DNA from: Solea solea
Lineage: Eukaryota > Chordata > Actinopteri > Pleuronectiformes > Soleidae
Length of the DNA stretch: 64,000 nt
Reading direction: 5' to 3'
NCBI RefSeq assembly: GCF_958295425.1
Contig: NC_081153.1
Span: 14,599,001 to 14,663,000 of the forward strand
Positions 43,401 to 53,407 of this stretch are shown in pieces. The translations under genes and the position numbers were made by a program. A model generated the notes under the pieces. The model saw only the letters and a program-made list of their open reading frames with translations, did no database searches and was not told where the DNA came from. Numbering within the stretch: position 1 is the first letter of the stretch; each line of letters opens with the position of its first letter.

Positions 43401-46178
43401 TGTTTGTTTCTATCCCATCCATCTTCCTCTCTGTTTGCTTTCTTATTATCTTTTTGGCTCTCCCACCTCTTATTTATGTACTCTGTTTTATTAATGTCGT
43501 ATTTTCTTTTAGAACCCTCAGTCCTCAGCCCGACTGCCGAGGTGGCCCCTCTGTGCAGCGGCCCTACTGAAACTGTGAAAGCGCCGCCTGACACCTCCCT
43601 GTCACTCAGCCCCGGGATGTCAGAGAGGGAGACACAAAGAGATGACGACGTGGAGGCTGTTCCAGAGGAGGAGACCGAAGAGGAGAAAGCGATGCGTCTT
43701 CTCTACTGCTCCCTCTGCAAGGTGGCCGTCAACTCTGCCTCGCAGTTGCAGGCCCACAACAGTGGTGAGAATCTAAAGTTATGTGCAGGTGTCAGATTTA
43801 GCCTCGCATGTCCTTTGATTTCATATATATAAAAAAAAAGGATCAGAACAAGGGCCTTTCTACATGGAGTTTGCATGTTCTCCCCGTGTGTGCGTGGGTT
43901 TTCTCCGGGTTCTGCGGCTTCCTCCCACAGTCAATATAGGGATTAGGTAAATTGGACACTCTAAATTGACCGTAGGTGAGAGTGGGTGGTTGTTTGTCAG
44001 CTGAGACTGGCACAGCTCCCTCATATGGAGGATAAAGCAGTAGAAGATTGATGGATAAAACAAACAGCAAAAAGCATCAGCGCACCAGTTGTTGCTCCCA
44101 GAGAAAAAACTCTTTATTACCACCCAGGTGTCAAGCAGTGTGCCATTTTGTCAACCCAGCTCAGCAAATCAGATATTCGTGCCTTCCTTCATACACGTTC
44201 TGTGGTTTTATATCCGCACAGGTACCAAGCACAAGACCATGCTGGAGGCTCGAAGTGGCGATGGAGCCATCAAGTCCTTTCCGAGGACGGGGGTCAAAGC
44301 CAAGTTGGCCGCGCTGTCTGAGTCGCCAACTGGACTCCAGAACAAAACTTTCCACTGTGAGATCTGCAATGTGCATGTCAACTCCGAGACTCAGCTCAAA
44401 CAGGTTCATTGCTAAAAAAAAAAAAAAAATGAAGTTTAGTTGGACACAGACCAGTGTTTTATACAGAAACAAAGGCTTTTTCCTCCAAGTTAACTTTGTT
44501 TGTGAATATACCTGAACAGTGGCTCTATGAATATTTTACATATGGACATACAGGATATAGTGAAGTGAAGTTTTTTTTGTATATAATGCACACAATAGGA
44601 GAAACTGCAATCTGTTCATATTTGGACCCTAAACCTAATTTGCACACTTACATTCACAGTTAAAACAAACAGCATTAACAATGTCTGCCCACAAAAAAAA
44701 GTCTTTGGAGATTGAGATCTTGTTTGTGTTTCAGCTCTTTGGGCGACTGATGTAGCGACTTCCCTGTTTAATGAATGCCTTGAAATTCTGCTCTTTTGTG
44801 TTTACAAAACATCTGCAGCTTTTTTTGTGGCAAGATTTTATTCGTCCAGCTCCAGGCGGGATGTCTCTTTCGAGTTGCATCCTTGTCTGACTAAAATATC
44901 GTCACACCGATTCTTTTTGGCCGAACCCTAACACTAATATGGGGGCAAAAACTACATAGTGAACACCAGATACTGGCTCATCACACTGACTGGTTAGTTC
45001 CTTTAGTGGATGTGAAGCTGCGAAAACTGGCGCTCACAGTCGGTCTGACAGAGCCACATCTCTCGCCTGTCAGTGCAGAGAAATGACAAATCCCAATCAG
45101 AAAATCACACGTCCCTCCACATCGAGCACTGGAATGTGAAGACATGACACTATAGCAGCAGAGTCTTTGCGTGTGAATGCATGCAGCAGTGCTGCTCCTC
45201 ATAGCTGACTGTTTAAAAGTTATCTTTGGCCAGGTGCTCATGAATATTCAACAGTTGACTGTTGATTGTTTGCCGCGCTCGCTGGCTGGAGCCATCTGTT
45301 TGTGCTTGTCAATAATAAAAAAAAGAAAAAAATTCACACCCACCCTCCATGAAGTCTCTGCCAGCAAGATATCAGCGTTCTGGCTGGATCGTCCAAAAAG
45401 GGAACTTTGATTAAGCTTCTCTTAATTTCCTTTACACTGATTATTCACATGTCCACAAACAAAGGCGACCAGCGCCTTCTGTCTGCGTCTGCTTTCGCCT
45501 TTATTGTGCTGCATGTGTCTGTCCATGCTTATTTATTCTCACTCTACTCCTCTGCAGCACATCAGCAGCAGGAGACACAAGGACAGAGCTGCAGGTAAAC
45601 CAGCCAAACCCAAGTTCAGTCCCTACACTCCCACCCAGCGTCAACAGAGTTTCCAGGCAGTGAGTACTGTGTGTCCGCTGCTTGATTTGTTTTTCCTCTC
45701 CATCAGTGTTTTTGTCTACAGGATGTGATTCTCTAGAGCCCTTTCCAGGAAGTTCCACTCCCTACTGAGACAAAATCTCAGTGATAAGGGTTGAAGAATC
45801 TCAACAAAGTTTCACTATGTTTATTATGAGACAAAGAGCAGAATGTTAGAATTGTTTGATCCGTAGTGGTCAAAGAGCTACTAAGACTTCAGGTAAAAGA
45901 AGCCTTGACTACAGATCGTTTGTTTGTTTCCTCAGATTCGATTGTCTCTACGGAAGAAACAAGACCTGACCGAACCTCTGGGCTCGTGTCTTCTACAGCG
46001 GCAACTTTTTGTTGCTGCTGCCGCTGCCATGGCAACGCTGGCCCCCTTCCCTCTCCGGTCCGCCTCGAACTCGAGCCCTGCCCTTTTTCAGAGTCAGCCC
46101 CTCCCGCAGGCGCTTCTACATCCAGCCCCTGGACCCATCTGCTCAACACACCCGCCAGTCCTGTTTTCTCCCTACTGA
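31486..46178 (+). CDS. znf385d: ZNF385-family zinc finger protein, best match znf385d, complete
   Basis: Nuclear protein with spaced C2H2/U1-type zinc fingers; the family binds RNA/DNA, and ZNF385D itself is poorly characterised. Exons: 31486-31495, 35267-35382, 40392-40499, 42275-42443, 43513-43764, 44222-44403, 45558-45659 and 45936-46178 (stop TGA). They total 1182 nt, 393 aa; human ZNF385D has about 395. The tiny first exon encodes MYFG, as in ZNF385D. Finger 1 (C68, C71, H84) lacks the fourth ligand (Arg90). Finger 2 is C200-C203-H216-H222 (LLYCSLCKVAVNSASQLQAH). Finger 3 is C264-C267-H280-H286 (FHCEICNVHVNSETQLKQH). The C-terminus has HISSRRHKDRAAGKP, an Ala tract and the family ending LHPAPGPI...LFSPY. 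Start choice: an open frame continues upstream, so an N-terminal extension cannot be excluded. Neighbouring sgo1 and kat2b support znf385d over paralogues. Confidence 0.88.
32004..32056. repeat. (AT)n microsatellite in znf385d intron 1
   Basis: A long alternating AT run is interrupted once by an AC step. Confidence 0.9.
32088..32760 (+). repeat. SINE-like repeat split by a transposon
   Basis: The left part (32088-32150: TACAGTCCAAAAACATTCAG, then TTAATTGGACACTTTAAAT) and the right part (32648-32760: CTCTAAAATGACAAATGTGA, then CCGCGATACTCATGTGGAGG and a GAATGAATGAAT tail) are consecutive blocks of the same repeat family as 43850-44056. They are separated by the hAT-like element at 32151-32647. 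Confidence 0.75.
32151..32647. mobile_element. hAT-like element nested in a SINE-like repeat
   Basis: The 497-bp element begins CAGGGGGTGTTAAACTC and ends GTTTGGCACCTCTG, so the inverted ends match CAGRGGTGT. Flanks CTTTAAAT (32143-32150) and CTCTAAAA (32648-32655) are a diverged 8-bp duplication. The intact related repeat at 43850-44056 reads CTCTAAAT at this point. Non-coding. Same family, opposite orientation, as 40885-41474. Confidence 0.8.
32936..32971. repeat. (CA)n microsatellite
   Basis: About 16 CA units. Confidence 0.9.
33389..33460. repeat. Compound AT / ATGT microsatellite
   Basis: (AT)n runs are followed by ATGT tetranucleotide units, within znf385d intron 1. Confidence 0.9.
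34403..34438. repeat. (CTG)12 trinucleotide repeat in znf385d intron 1
   Basis: Twelve pure CTG units read as CAG on the other strand. They are flanked by GAG and CAG, so AGCTG/CAGCT borders extend a small palindrome. Intronic. Confidence 0.95.
34613..35160. repeat. Common teleost repeat with GTGTTTCCA / GTACCAGGTACT motifs
   Basis: GTGTTTCCACGACGTGG near 34620, TTTTCCATTACAAAATGG near 34677 and AAAGTACCAGGTACTATCGC near 35067 match a very widespread fish interspersed repeat with CAGCTCGCTTGAAACC near its right end. Borders and class are not certain. Confidence 0.5.
37535..37860 (+). mobile_element. RTE-type LINE fragment (3' end of ORF) in znf385d intron 2
   Basis: Fragments match the C-terminal part of fish RTE/Rex3-like reverse-transcriptase ORFs: GGGTAATGACCAAAAGAATG, GGTAGCTGGGCTCAGCC, MPPGRPPDEVFQ, GMPWNPPRGAG, then TGGGCTTCCTTGCTAAGGC. 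Stops and frameshifts show decay. The usual GATG tail is replaced by unrelated repeat sequence after about 37880. Confidence 0.7.
38469..38637. mobile_element. Palindromic hAT-type MITE
   Basis: It starts AGTGTTTCCCAATCCTGGTC and ends GAGCAGGACTGGGAAACACT, so the ends are long inverted repeats. Inner CACACCTGATTCAAATGA and CATTTGAATCCGGT are also complementary. It belongs to a very common fish family. I could not establish a target duplication. Confidence 0.65.
38691..38736. repeat. Perfect 14-bp hairpin preceded by a 10-bp direct repeat
   Basis: ACTTTGGTGT occurs twice in tandem (38691-38710). The second copy runs into arms GGTGTACGGCGTTT (38706-38719) and AAACGCCGTACACC (38723-38736), exact complements with a three-base loop. 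Looser outer complementarity (TGGGAAA near 38682, TTTCCCA near 38750) extends it. Confidence 0.85.
39245..39302. repeat. (CA)n followed by (GA)n
   Basis: A compound CA/GA microsatellite in znf385d intron 2. Confidence 0.85.
40885..41474. mobile_element. hAT-like element, second copy, opposite orientation
   Basis: A 590-bp element starts CAGAGGTGTCAAACTGG and ends GTTTGACACCTCTCTG. The flanks are CTATAGAT (40877-40884) and CTCTAGAT (41475-41482), a 7/8 duplication matching the CTCTAGAG-like target preference of hAT elements. Internal blocks (GGCCCACCACGTGATATCA, TCTAGTCTGGTC) match 32151-32647 in reverse. It is in znf385d intron 3. Confidence 0.8.
41760..42035. repeat. Common teleost interspersed repeat
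   Basis: CACTTTACAGAGACAAACAA, then CTGGTGGGAGAGAGTTCCAG and CCCCATGGTGCTGAGGCGGG are hallmarks of a fish repeat seen in many genomes. The open frames across it (41853-42223) are repeat artefacts. Class not certain. Confidence 0.5.
42698..42815. repeat. Two (TG)n microsatellites
   Basis: TG runs at about 42700-42725 and 42786-42812 in znf385d intron 4. Confidence 0.9.
43850..44056 (+). repeat. SINE-like teleost repeat in znf385d intron 5
   Basis: Best-preserved copy of this family in the window: GGGCCTTTCTACATGGAG, TTCTCCGGGTTCTGCGGCTT, GGACACTCTAAATTGACCG, GGTTGTTTGTCAGCTGAG and a final TGATGGAT. It shows the undisturbed target site used by the nested element at 32151. Confidence 0.75.
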
Positions 46179-46527
46179 CCACGTCAGTGCCTCATTCAGC
46201 TCGGAACTGCAGGTGAAAACAGACCTGAGACCTGAACAGATGTGAAATAGAACATCACTGAACTCCACGGTACAACAGAGACTGGTGGGCGTCAGGGACC
46301 AGGACTGAAGACTGGACCAAAACAACAGTGTCGGATGGAGGAAGCGAGGAAACAACAAATGAGTGAAAACAAGTCTTTTCTGATGTGAGTGTGTGAATGT
46401 GTGCGCACAGATGTCGTCGCAGCTTCATGCAGTGTTTGTGCTCTGTTCCATTAACTCTAAAGTTTAAAGATGAACTTTGCAGAGATGCAGAATTGTGAAC
46501 CTTCATGATGACTGAAGCTGTGTTCAT

Positions 46528-46615
46528 CCATCCATCTTCTACCGCTTTATCCTCCACATGAGGGTCACGCTGGTGCCAAGTCACCCCCTGGACAGGGCAT
46601 GAGCATATGAATGCC
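46528..46615 (-). repeat. SINE-like repeat 3' fragment in the znf385d 3' UTR
   Basis: CCATCCATCTTCTACCGCTT followed by TATCCTCCACATGAGGGTCA is the reverse complement of the 3' end of the same repeat family. Confidence 0.65.
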
Positions 46616-46654
46616 AATCAAAGCATGCTTGACTAAAGATGTGTATTATTTTAC

Positions 46655-46660
46655 AATAAA
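46655..46660 (+). promoter_or_regulatory. znf385d: Candidate polyadenylation signal of znf385d
   Basis: AATAAA about 480 bases after the stop codon. It follows the SINE-like fragment, so the signal may have been contributed near the edge of that repeat. Confidence 0.5.
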
Positions 46661-48769
46661 GGAAAGATGTGGATACTCAAGCCGGATTCCAGAAAATTCT
46701 TTGTTGCCTTCGTTTGAATGCAGCCTCATGGAACGGAGCATACGCCTCTTTGTGCACTGATCGTGCATCCTTATGCTAGCGTGCTAAATCCAACGAGACA
46801 GTTGGAGCAACGTTCCACCTTCATTGCTCGAACAGTTTGTCCAGGATCTCCAATCCCACCTTTAATGACAATAACACTAATGCTTCAAAACATGTGGATA
46901 TGCACACTGGCTTATATTAATCTATAAGACTCTTCTTAGCTTAGTTCCTTCCTATTTGCATCCCAGAAGTCACTATGCTCGTCCTTCGTGTGAAATCGGC
47001 CAAAGAGTGTTTCCCCATTTGGCACTGAACTCAAAACCTGATTTCACTTAAACACTTTCGTTCTATCCTATTAGACTATATTCTTTGTATCATGTCTCCT
47101 GGATCTGGTCTATTTCCATAGCGTGTGCTGCTGACCTCTTGGCCAGGTCACCCTTGGAAAAAAAGATTAACATAGCATCTCAGCACGTTACTTTGTCTTT
47201 GTACTCTCTGCTCCGTGTGTACGCGTTCACCCAGACACGTGATGTGTCGAGACACCGTCAGGCATCACCTTCTCTGAGTTGGGAGTCGGACATAACCCCA
47301 CTTTATCCTCCTTTGCTACGTTGCAGCACACAGAAACAATCTTTCCTTGGTCTGTGTTCAGGTATTTGCCAACAAAATGAAAAGGACACATCCATCGCCT
47401 TTATTTGGCTTCGGGAAACTCTTTTTTTTTCTCCAAATAATTACTACTTGAGAGTTCAGATAATCCTGACTCACTGCATCCCATGCAGGTTCTCTCTCTC
47501 TGAGATAAATCAAAACCGGAATGTTGTGTCTGACTTCATTGGGTCTTTTTTGATGAGCTTTACTACATCGCTGCCTCAAGCAGCATGAGTCTCATTTGGA
47601 AGTTAATTTCCAAATCCTAACAGTGTAGAGCAAGCAGAGAAAACTGCTGATTTGAGGAGGTGCATTATGTTTATGATTCATATCTTCAGGCACTCTCTGT
47701 GTTGTTGTTTTCTGGTGTCGTCTCTGCTGAAGACTGAAGACTGAACTATGTGGAAAAACACACACGTATAAACTACTAAATCAGATAACACCGACATTAT
47801 CTGATTCATCTGTCACTGTGTGAGTGATGGTTACTGTAACTTTATCTCAGAGGCCACACGCGGCTCAGAAGGTCAGAGGTCGTGTGATTGCTGCCTTTTT
47901 TTAAACTTAAAACTCTCCTTCTTGTTTGGGTCTTTCCTCAGTCAACTGACACCAGGCTGAATTTATGAGACATTGTCTGCCTTTGCCTGCCACCGCCACT
48001 CCAAAGTAAATAATTCCACCATCCAATTCTGAGAATTATCATCCAATCACTCACTGCCCGTGATTCTTCGAGTTGTCACAGCAGTCATTATTATTGTTAT
48101 TAATTATCTGGCGTAGTGATTGTGAACATCTGTGTGTGGGATGCGCAATTCTCCACTGGCTGTCAGAATTCAGACCTTCTCAGGCCCCTTAAATCCCTGG
48201 CTCAGTCCCTCGCAGCCTCCACTTTTCTCCTTCACTTTTTGTCATCTTTTTTTTTTTTGTTATCCCACAATTCAGTTCGGTGTCTCCACTGGTTTTCCCT
48301 TCCACTCCTTTGTCAAACTTGTGGCATGCATGAGCACATGCACGCTTAAACAAACAGTGTGCCAGCAACACAAAAGCCTGACTTGGCATCTGGGGAATTT
48401 ATCGCTCTCTACCTGGAGAGAGTACAAAGGTGCAAGGCAGAGCTGTGCATGCCTTGCAAGGGCAGTTCTAAAGACCGTGATAAGCTTTTGTCAAGACGAC
48501 GCGGCGTTTTCACTTCTTCATTTTGACTTCAAGTCTCACAAAACAATGTAAACCCAAAGAAACAAGGGATAGGCATCTTTATTAAAGCTCAAATGAGAAC
48601 CAGATCATGTTTGTATATGAGAACTGGTTCTACCTGGTAAAATAAAGGTAAGAGACAGAAAACGTCAATTTTTACATTTCTGCATGCAAGAAAATACTGT
48701 GTAAATTGTATAATAAGTTAAATAAAAGAATACATTTTAAAAGAAATCTTGGTGCTGAAGACATCAGAG

Positions 48770-48870
48770 ATTACATTAGATTAGATTAGACTTTATTGAT
48801 CCCAAACTGGGGAAATTGACATGCTGCAGCAGTCAAAGGACAAAGAATAGAAATATAACACGATCTATCC
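48770..48870. repeat. Teleost repeat with TTTATTGATCCC block
   Basis: ATTAGATTAGACTTTATTGA, then a GGGGAAATT segment and GCAGCAGTC, are typical of a widespread fish repeat end. Class uncertain. Confidence 0.45.
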
Positions 48871-49114
48871 ATAAGAGATGATCCAGTGACTAACTCAAAG
48901 AATATTGTAATCACTATTCTGTGACTATATGGTGACTGTTGATACATGGACTATGTATTATACACTGCAACACCAGTCAAATCTGTACCGTAAAACATTC
49001 AAATGCCACATAATACAAATATTGAAGTGTTTTATACCACGGACATCGTAAATGACAGTGGACTATTTCTTACCAGTAACTTGCTGGAGTTTAAGCTCAA
49101 CTAATATAATCAAG

Positions 49115-49195
49115 TCAAGTGAATTTGTATTTATATAGCCCAACATCACAAATCCAACTCTCCTCAAAGGGCTTCACAGTCTGTACAGCGAGTAT
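49115..49195. repeat. Teleost repeat with TATATAGCCCAACATCAC block
   Basis: TTTATATAGCCCAACATCAC followed by AAAGGGCTTCACAGTCTGTA matches a common fish interspersed repeat. Borders not defined. Confidence 0.5.
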
Positions 49196-51527
49196 TATTC
49201 GTGTGACATTTTTTAACAAGAACATAACTATAAATAACATCTAATAACTTGTCTTGAGCATAATGATAAACAGCAGCCGCTGCATTTTAGACGTGGCCAT
49301 CGGGTTGACAGTCCCACACTGTGGACTGCTCTGTGGGTATTTGTATACTTCCAGCTCGAGTGGGCAGAATGGGACTATGGTACAAGGACAACATGCTTCC
49401 ACAGCTGCCCAGACAACAAAAGTGAAGTCGTCAATGTAATATCTTTTCTATTTCTATTCCTCAGGAGCAGACATACTTTATTTAGTCCCCTGTGAGACTT
49501 TCCGGTCCTACAGAGGCAGTGCAGCCAGTGTGGTATGGAGCAACACATCAGTGAGTGGAGGGGATGTTGGCTGTGAAGTAAATGGCACAGCAGGGTGTTC
49601 AAGAGCAGCCAGTAAGGCATAATGGCCAGACTGCAACCCACAGAGAGCCAATGTGTGTGCTGCTGTCATCCAGGTTCAAAGAAATGTGCTGGTGCCAGTG
49701 CAGCCACTTACCAAACTCACATGGATGGAGAAGCTCCTGCGTCTGAAATATAAAATATAATAAATCATTTGCATCTTTTGCTTCATTTCAAAGTTAAAAC
49801 GGGGGTTTCGACTTTTTGACTTTAGACGTTTCCTTTTCATGTTGTGTTTTATTGTTGTATTTGCTTTTAAAATTTTCTTTTCTTTTGTTGTGAAGCACTT
49901 TAACCTGCAATTCTTGTATAAAAGGTGTTTTACAAATGTGTGTGTGTGTGTGTATATACTTATACATATGTCCTTATTATTGGAATATTTTTTATTGCAC
50001 CAGTTTTCAGAAGAATCCACCACTAATTTCATCTTGTACAGTTACATTGAAGTAATTCCATATACTGTAGGTTTTAATCGTGTTCTGATATAATTTCCTG
50101 AACTCTTGCATCTTTACTTTCTTAACGACAAGCAACTGACTCATACACACACATACACACACACACGTTATAACATTTTAATCCGTAATCTGATTTTTAA
50201 AATGCATATCCTGCATTGCGATGAATTTGTGAGTATGGCACCATTTACCCATTTCCCATATTCAAAGAGAAGGAGCTGAAAATGAGAGTGGAGCTAATGC
50301 TTTTCATCAGACAGAAAAGCATATGATCCTTCCATTGGCCGGGCACACACAGTCTGGACAGACGTAGATGTAATAAGGAAATGTGATTGAACAGGGATGA
50401 ATTTGTAATCTCCCAATAATGCAGTGCAATCACAGTGGCAGAAATTTGAGCCGCTGTTATTCTAAACAAGGGAATGTCTTAATTTGTGTTGACATCCACA
50501 GTCATCTGTTCTTTGTCTCTTTATTGTGCCGCGTTTTTTTCTGGCTGCCACAGAACTCGGCATATTTTTTCAATTTTCAGTCCCTTCTGTCCTTTTCTTG
50601 TACCTGAGATAATAAGTTTCTCTCCAGGCGTCTGACACGTGGATCGTCATGGGTGGCATGAAATGACTGCATGATGGATTTATCCATTAACACAAGCTGA
50701 GCTAAAACCTGTGGAGTCCCTCTGGCTGGCTTTCTGTCAAAATGTCTATGCTTCTGTCAGCATCATCTGTCACTCCCTTTCTTCTCATACAAAGACGCAC
50801 AAACACATAAACACACACACACACACACACACACAAAATACACCTCTTGATATTTAGCCGTGGTAAAATAACTGCTGTAACATCTTGCCTTCAGCAAAAA
50901 TTATATACCTTTTATGTACACAGAGGTGATATGGTTGTTATTAGAATAGTGAGTCATTTACATAATAACAGAGCAGTCACCACTATTATAACTATTATTA
51001 AAAAAAGAACATATGATAGTAATTTGAGTATGTAGGATATTCAGCTCTACGGTTTTCATGAATTTATTTTCTTAGTAATAAATCTTAACTGCTACATGAT
51101 CATTAAGGAAATGATCCCAGAGAAAATTAAGTTAAATCAGCAACTGACTACCCAAGGGTCTCGCCTGAAAGCCCAGGCCTGAGGTACCCTGCTGAAGTCA
51201 TTTGCTTTACCAAAGTCCTCTCTGTAGCCTCAATATGCCATTCACTTGGCTGCCACAGACACTTTCTTGGATCCTCACTGACAAAAGGTCCAAATGGATG
51301 TTACATTAGCCGCAGTGCCATGCAGGAGAGATGCGAGTTTCTTCCCAGTAGTCGGCCAAATAAGACAAGCCTGGTCGACTTTGACATGAGAATGTAAATG
51401 AGATCATGAATAGGTATTTACTTAGATCCAATATTTTCGGAAACATTCACAGAGCAAAACCTGAGGAGGATAGGAGTGGGCACATATGGCACTGAAGCAG
51501 GGTATCATGGAATACACGGAAAACTCG

Positions 51528-51830
51528 CCGGCTACTTTATTAGGTGGCGACAGCTCTTCAACTGCTTTTTAAATAAAAATGTGTAAACAGGCAATCACAT
51601 GGCAGCAACTCACTGAATTTAGGCACGTATACACGGTCAAGATGACCTGCTGGAGTTCAAACTGAGCATCAGAAAAGGGACTTTGAATGAGCCACGGTTG
51701 TTGGTGCCACACAGGCTGCTCTGAGTATTTCAGAAAACTGCTGATCTACGTGGGTTTTCACACACAATCATCTCTCGGGTTTTCAGAGAATGGTCTGAAA
51801 AAGAGAAAATGTCCAGTGAGCAGCAAGTGT
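51528..51830 (+). mobile_element. Tc1-like transposon remnant with transposase N-terminus
   Basis: CGGCTACTTTATTAGGTGGC, CAATCACATGGCAGCAACTC, GGTCAAGATGACCTGCTGGA and the decayed coding stretch for VVGA...LSISE...RMV match the 5' end of a very common fish transposon whose transposase begins with a helix-turn-helix (Tc1 type). Stops and frameshifts interrupt it. Confidence 0.6.
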
Positions 51831-51904
51831 CTGACTAAAAATGCCTGTTACAACCAAGATATGCAGGAGACTATGTGAATTACTTTTTATCTTTTGGTAA
51901 CTTG

Positions 51905-52080
51905 TCTTACTATTGTATTGTATTGTATTGTATTTTTATTTTATCTTATTTTTATTTTTATTCTATATTTTTATTCTTATTTTTAGTTTTATTCTATTCT
52001 CACCTTTCTTAACTGAGCTGTTGTGAATGTGTGTTTCCCCCCTGGGGGAGGAATAAAGTCATTCAATTCAATTCAATACA
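51905..52080 (+). mobile_element. LINE 3' tail
   Basis: A T-rich TTTTATT/TTGTATTG stretch is followed by CCCCCCTGGGGGAGGAATAA and ATTCAATTCAATTCAATA, the kind of tail seen at fish LINE 3' ends. No coding part remains. Confidence 0.45.
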
Positions 52081-53022
52081 CACCACATCAAACCTTGAAG
52101 AGATGAGCTACAGCAGCACAAACTACATGTCACTGTTGCCACTGTATTAGAGTCAAGATTTTAATTGTCACACCGGTTATGCAAGTATAAATGTGTGAAA
52201 GTGCTTGTGCTGGTTCACTCCAATATAAACAGGACAATAGAGACGTGTATGCAGAGGTGTACTTGGACAAACACACAAAAACAGGAGGTTGGTTATTGGT
52301 ACATAATGCCAACTACAGTTTTCATTCAAATAAACATGCTTCCTGATGCACTGTGTTATCTTAAAGTTTGGATGAGTCATGAGATTTACGTATAGACCAC
52401 AAGGAATATCGTGCAAACACTGCCAGTCACTGGGCTTATAATATTAATACAAATATTAGCTCCATCTTCATGCAGCTGAGTACTTCAGAGCACCTCAAGC
52501 TCTTATCTCCAGCAGTCAATTATAAATTTGGTTGTGTTGGAGGGGCTGAATAAGCTCGACCCTTGGGGAATATTGAGGAATATTAATGACATATTTGTTT
52601 TAAACAAGAGGTGCAATACACCCTTCTGCACTTTGTTTGTTCATACAAACAATAAACGCATTATAAAATAGTGAGGAATATAACAGGATTATGAGTACCT
52701 AATCCAATGTTTACAGAAGTGTGGGCCTTGGAGGTAAAGCAGAGTTAATTGTTGTTTTAAATGGCAGTTGTTAACTGACTGTAATGTTACATTAATGCCT
52801 TCATCCTAATGATTATCAGAATGATCTTTGGGTAGTACTGAGATTATTACGATTATCCATTGATACTTCAAGTGTCAAGTGTTATCTGTTCACTTCTGTG
52901 TTATAATACATGATACGGGCGTGGACCTCTGAAGTCTTTGCATATTATTTGGGGTCTCTGAGGTCTGACACATCTGGAGCAATCAGTTTTTATCGCTGCT
53001 CTGCATTTTTGTGTTGCACATT

Positions 53023-53113
53023 AGCGCCATCTTGCGATCTCTTCGCTTCAGCCAGGCGGAAGTGACGTCAAGCCCAATTCCGACCAATCAGCAGTCGCGG
53101 CTCAAGATTCGAA
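53023..53113 (+). promoter_or_regulatory. sgo1: Predicted sgo1 promoter (YY1, ETS/CRE, CCAAT, CHR motifs)
   Basis: Motifs in order are: YY1-like GCCATCTTG (53026-53034); composite ETS-CRE GCGGAAGTGACGTCA (about 53056-53070); CCAAT in GACCAATCAGC (53084-53088); and TTCGAA (53108-53113), a variant of the cell-cycle homology region, 20 bases after CCAAT. CCAAT plus CHR is the established layout of G2/M genes, which suits a mitotic cohesion protector. Binding is inferred from motifs only; the start codon is about 300 bases downstream. Confidence 0.55.
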
Positions 53114-53407
53114 CGACTACTCTCTGGTTGTTGGAAGAAATGAGTTACTTGTCTTATTTTGTTTATAAAATAAACACATGACACATTAGTTAAATTTATT
53201 CAGCAACATTTTGGTGAACTATACATGCAGGTACGTTGTTTTCATTTACAACGTCCAACTGTAGCTCCGGGGGGTAGCGTTTACTAACGTTAACGTAGGA
53301 CAGCATGCTAACTTAGCTAGCAGGTTAGCCGAAGGTGCAGAATCGTGTTTCGCTCTGGATTAACTGGACAAGTTACATCACTTTGAACTCAACAAGTATC
53401 CCAAGCC

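Larger units (their letters stand above)
46700..52990. other. znf385d-sgo1 intergenic region
   Basis: No exon is supported here. It holds repeat pieces: a TTTATTGATCCC...GGGGAAATT block (48770-48870), a TTTATATAGCCCAACATCAC block (49115-49195), a (CA)n run (50812-50834), a Tc1-like remnant (51528-51830) and an ATTGTATTGT/ATTCAATTC-type LINE tail (51905-52080). The rest looks unique. Confidence 0.55.
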
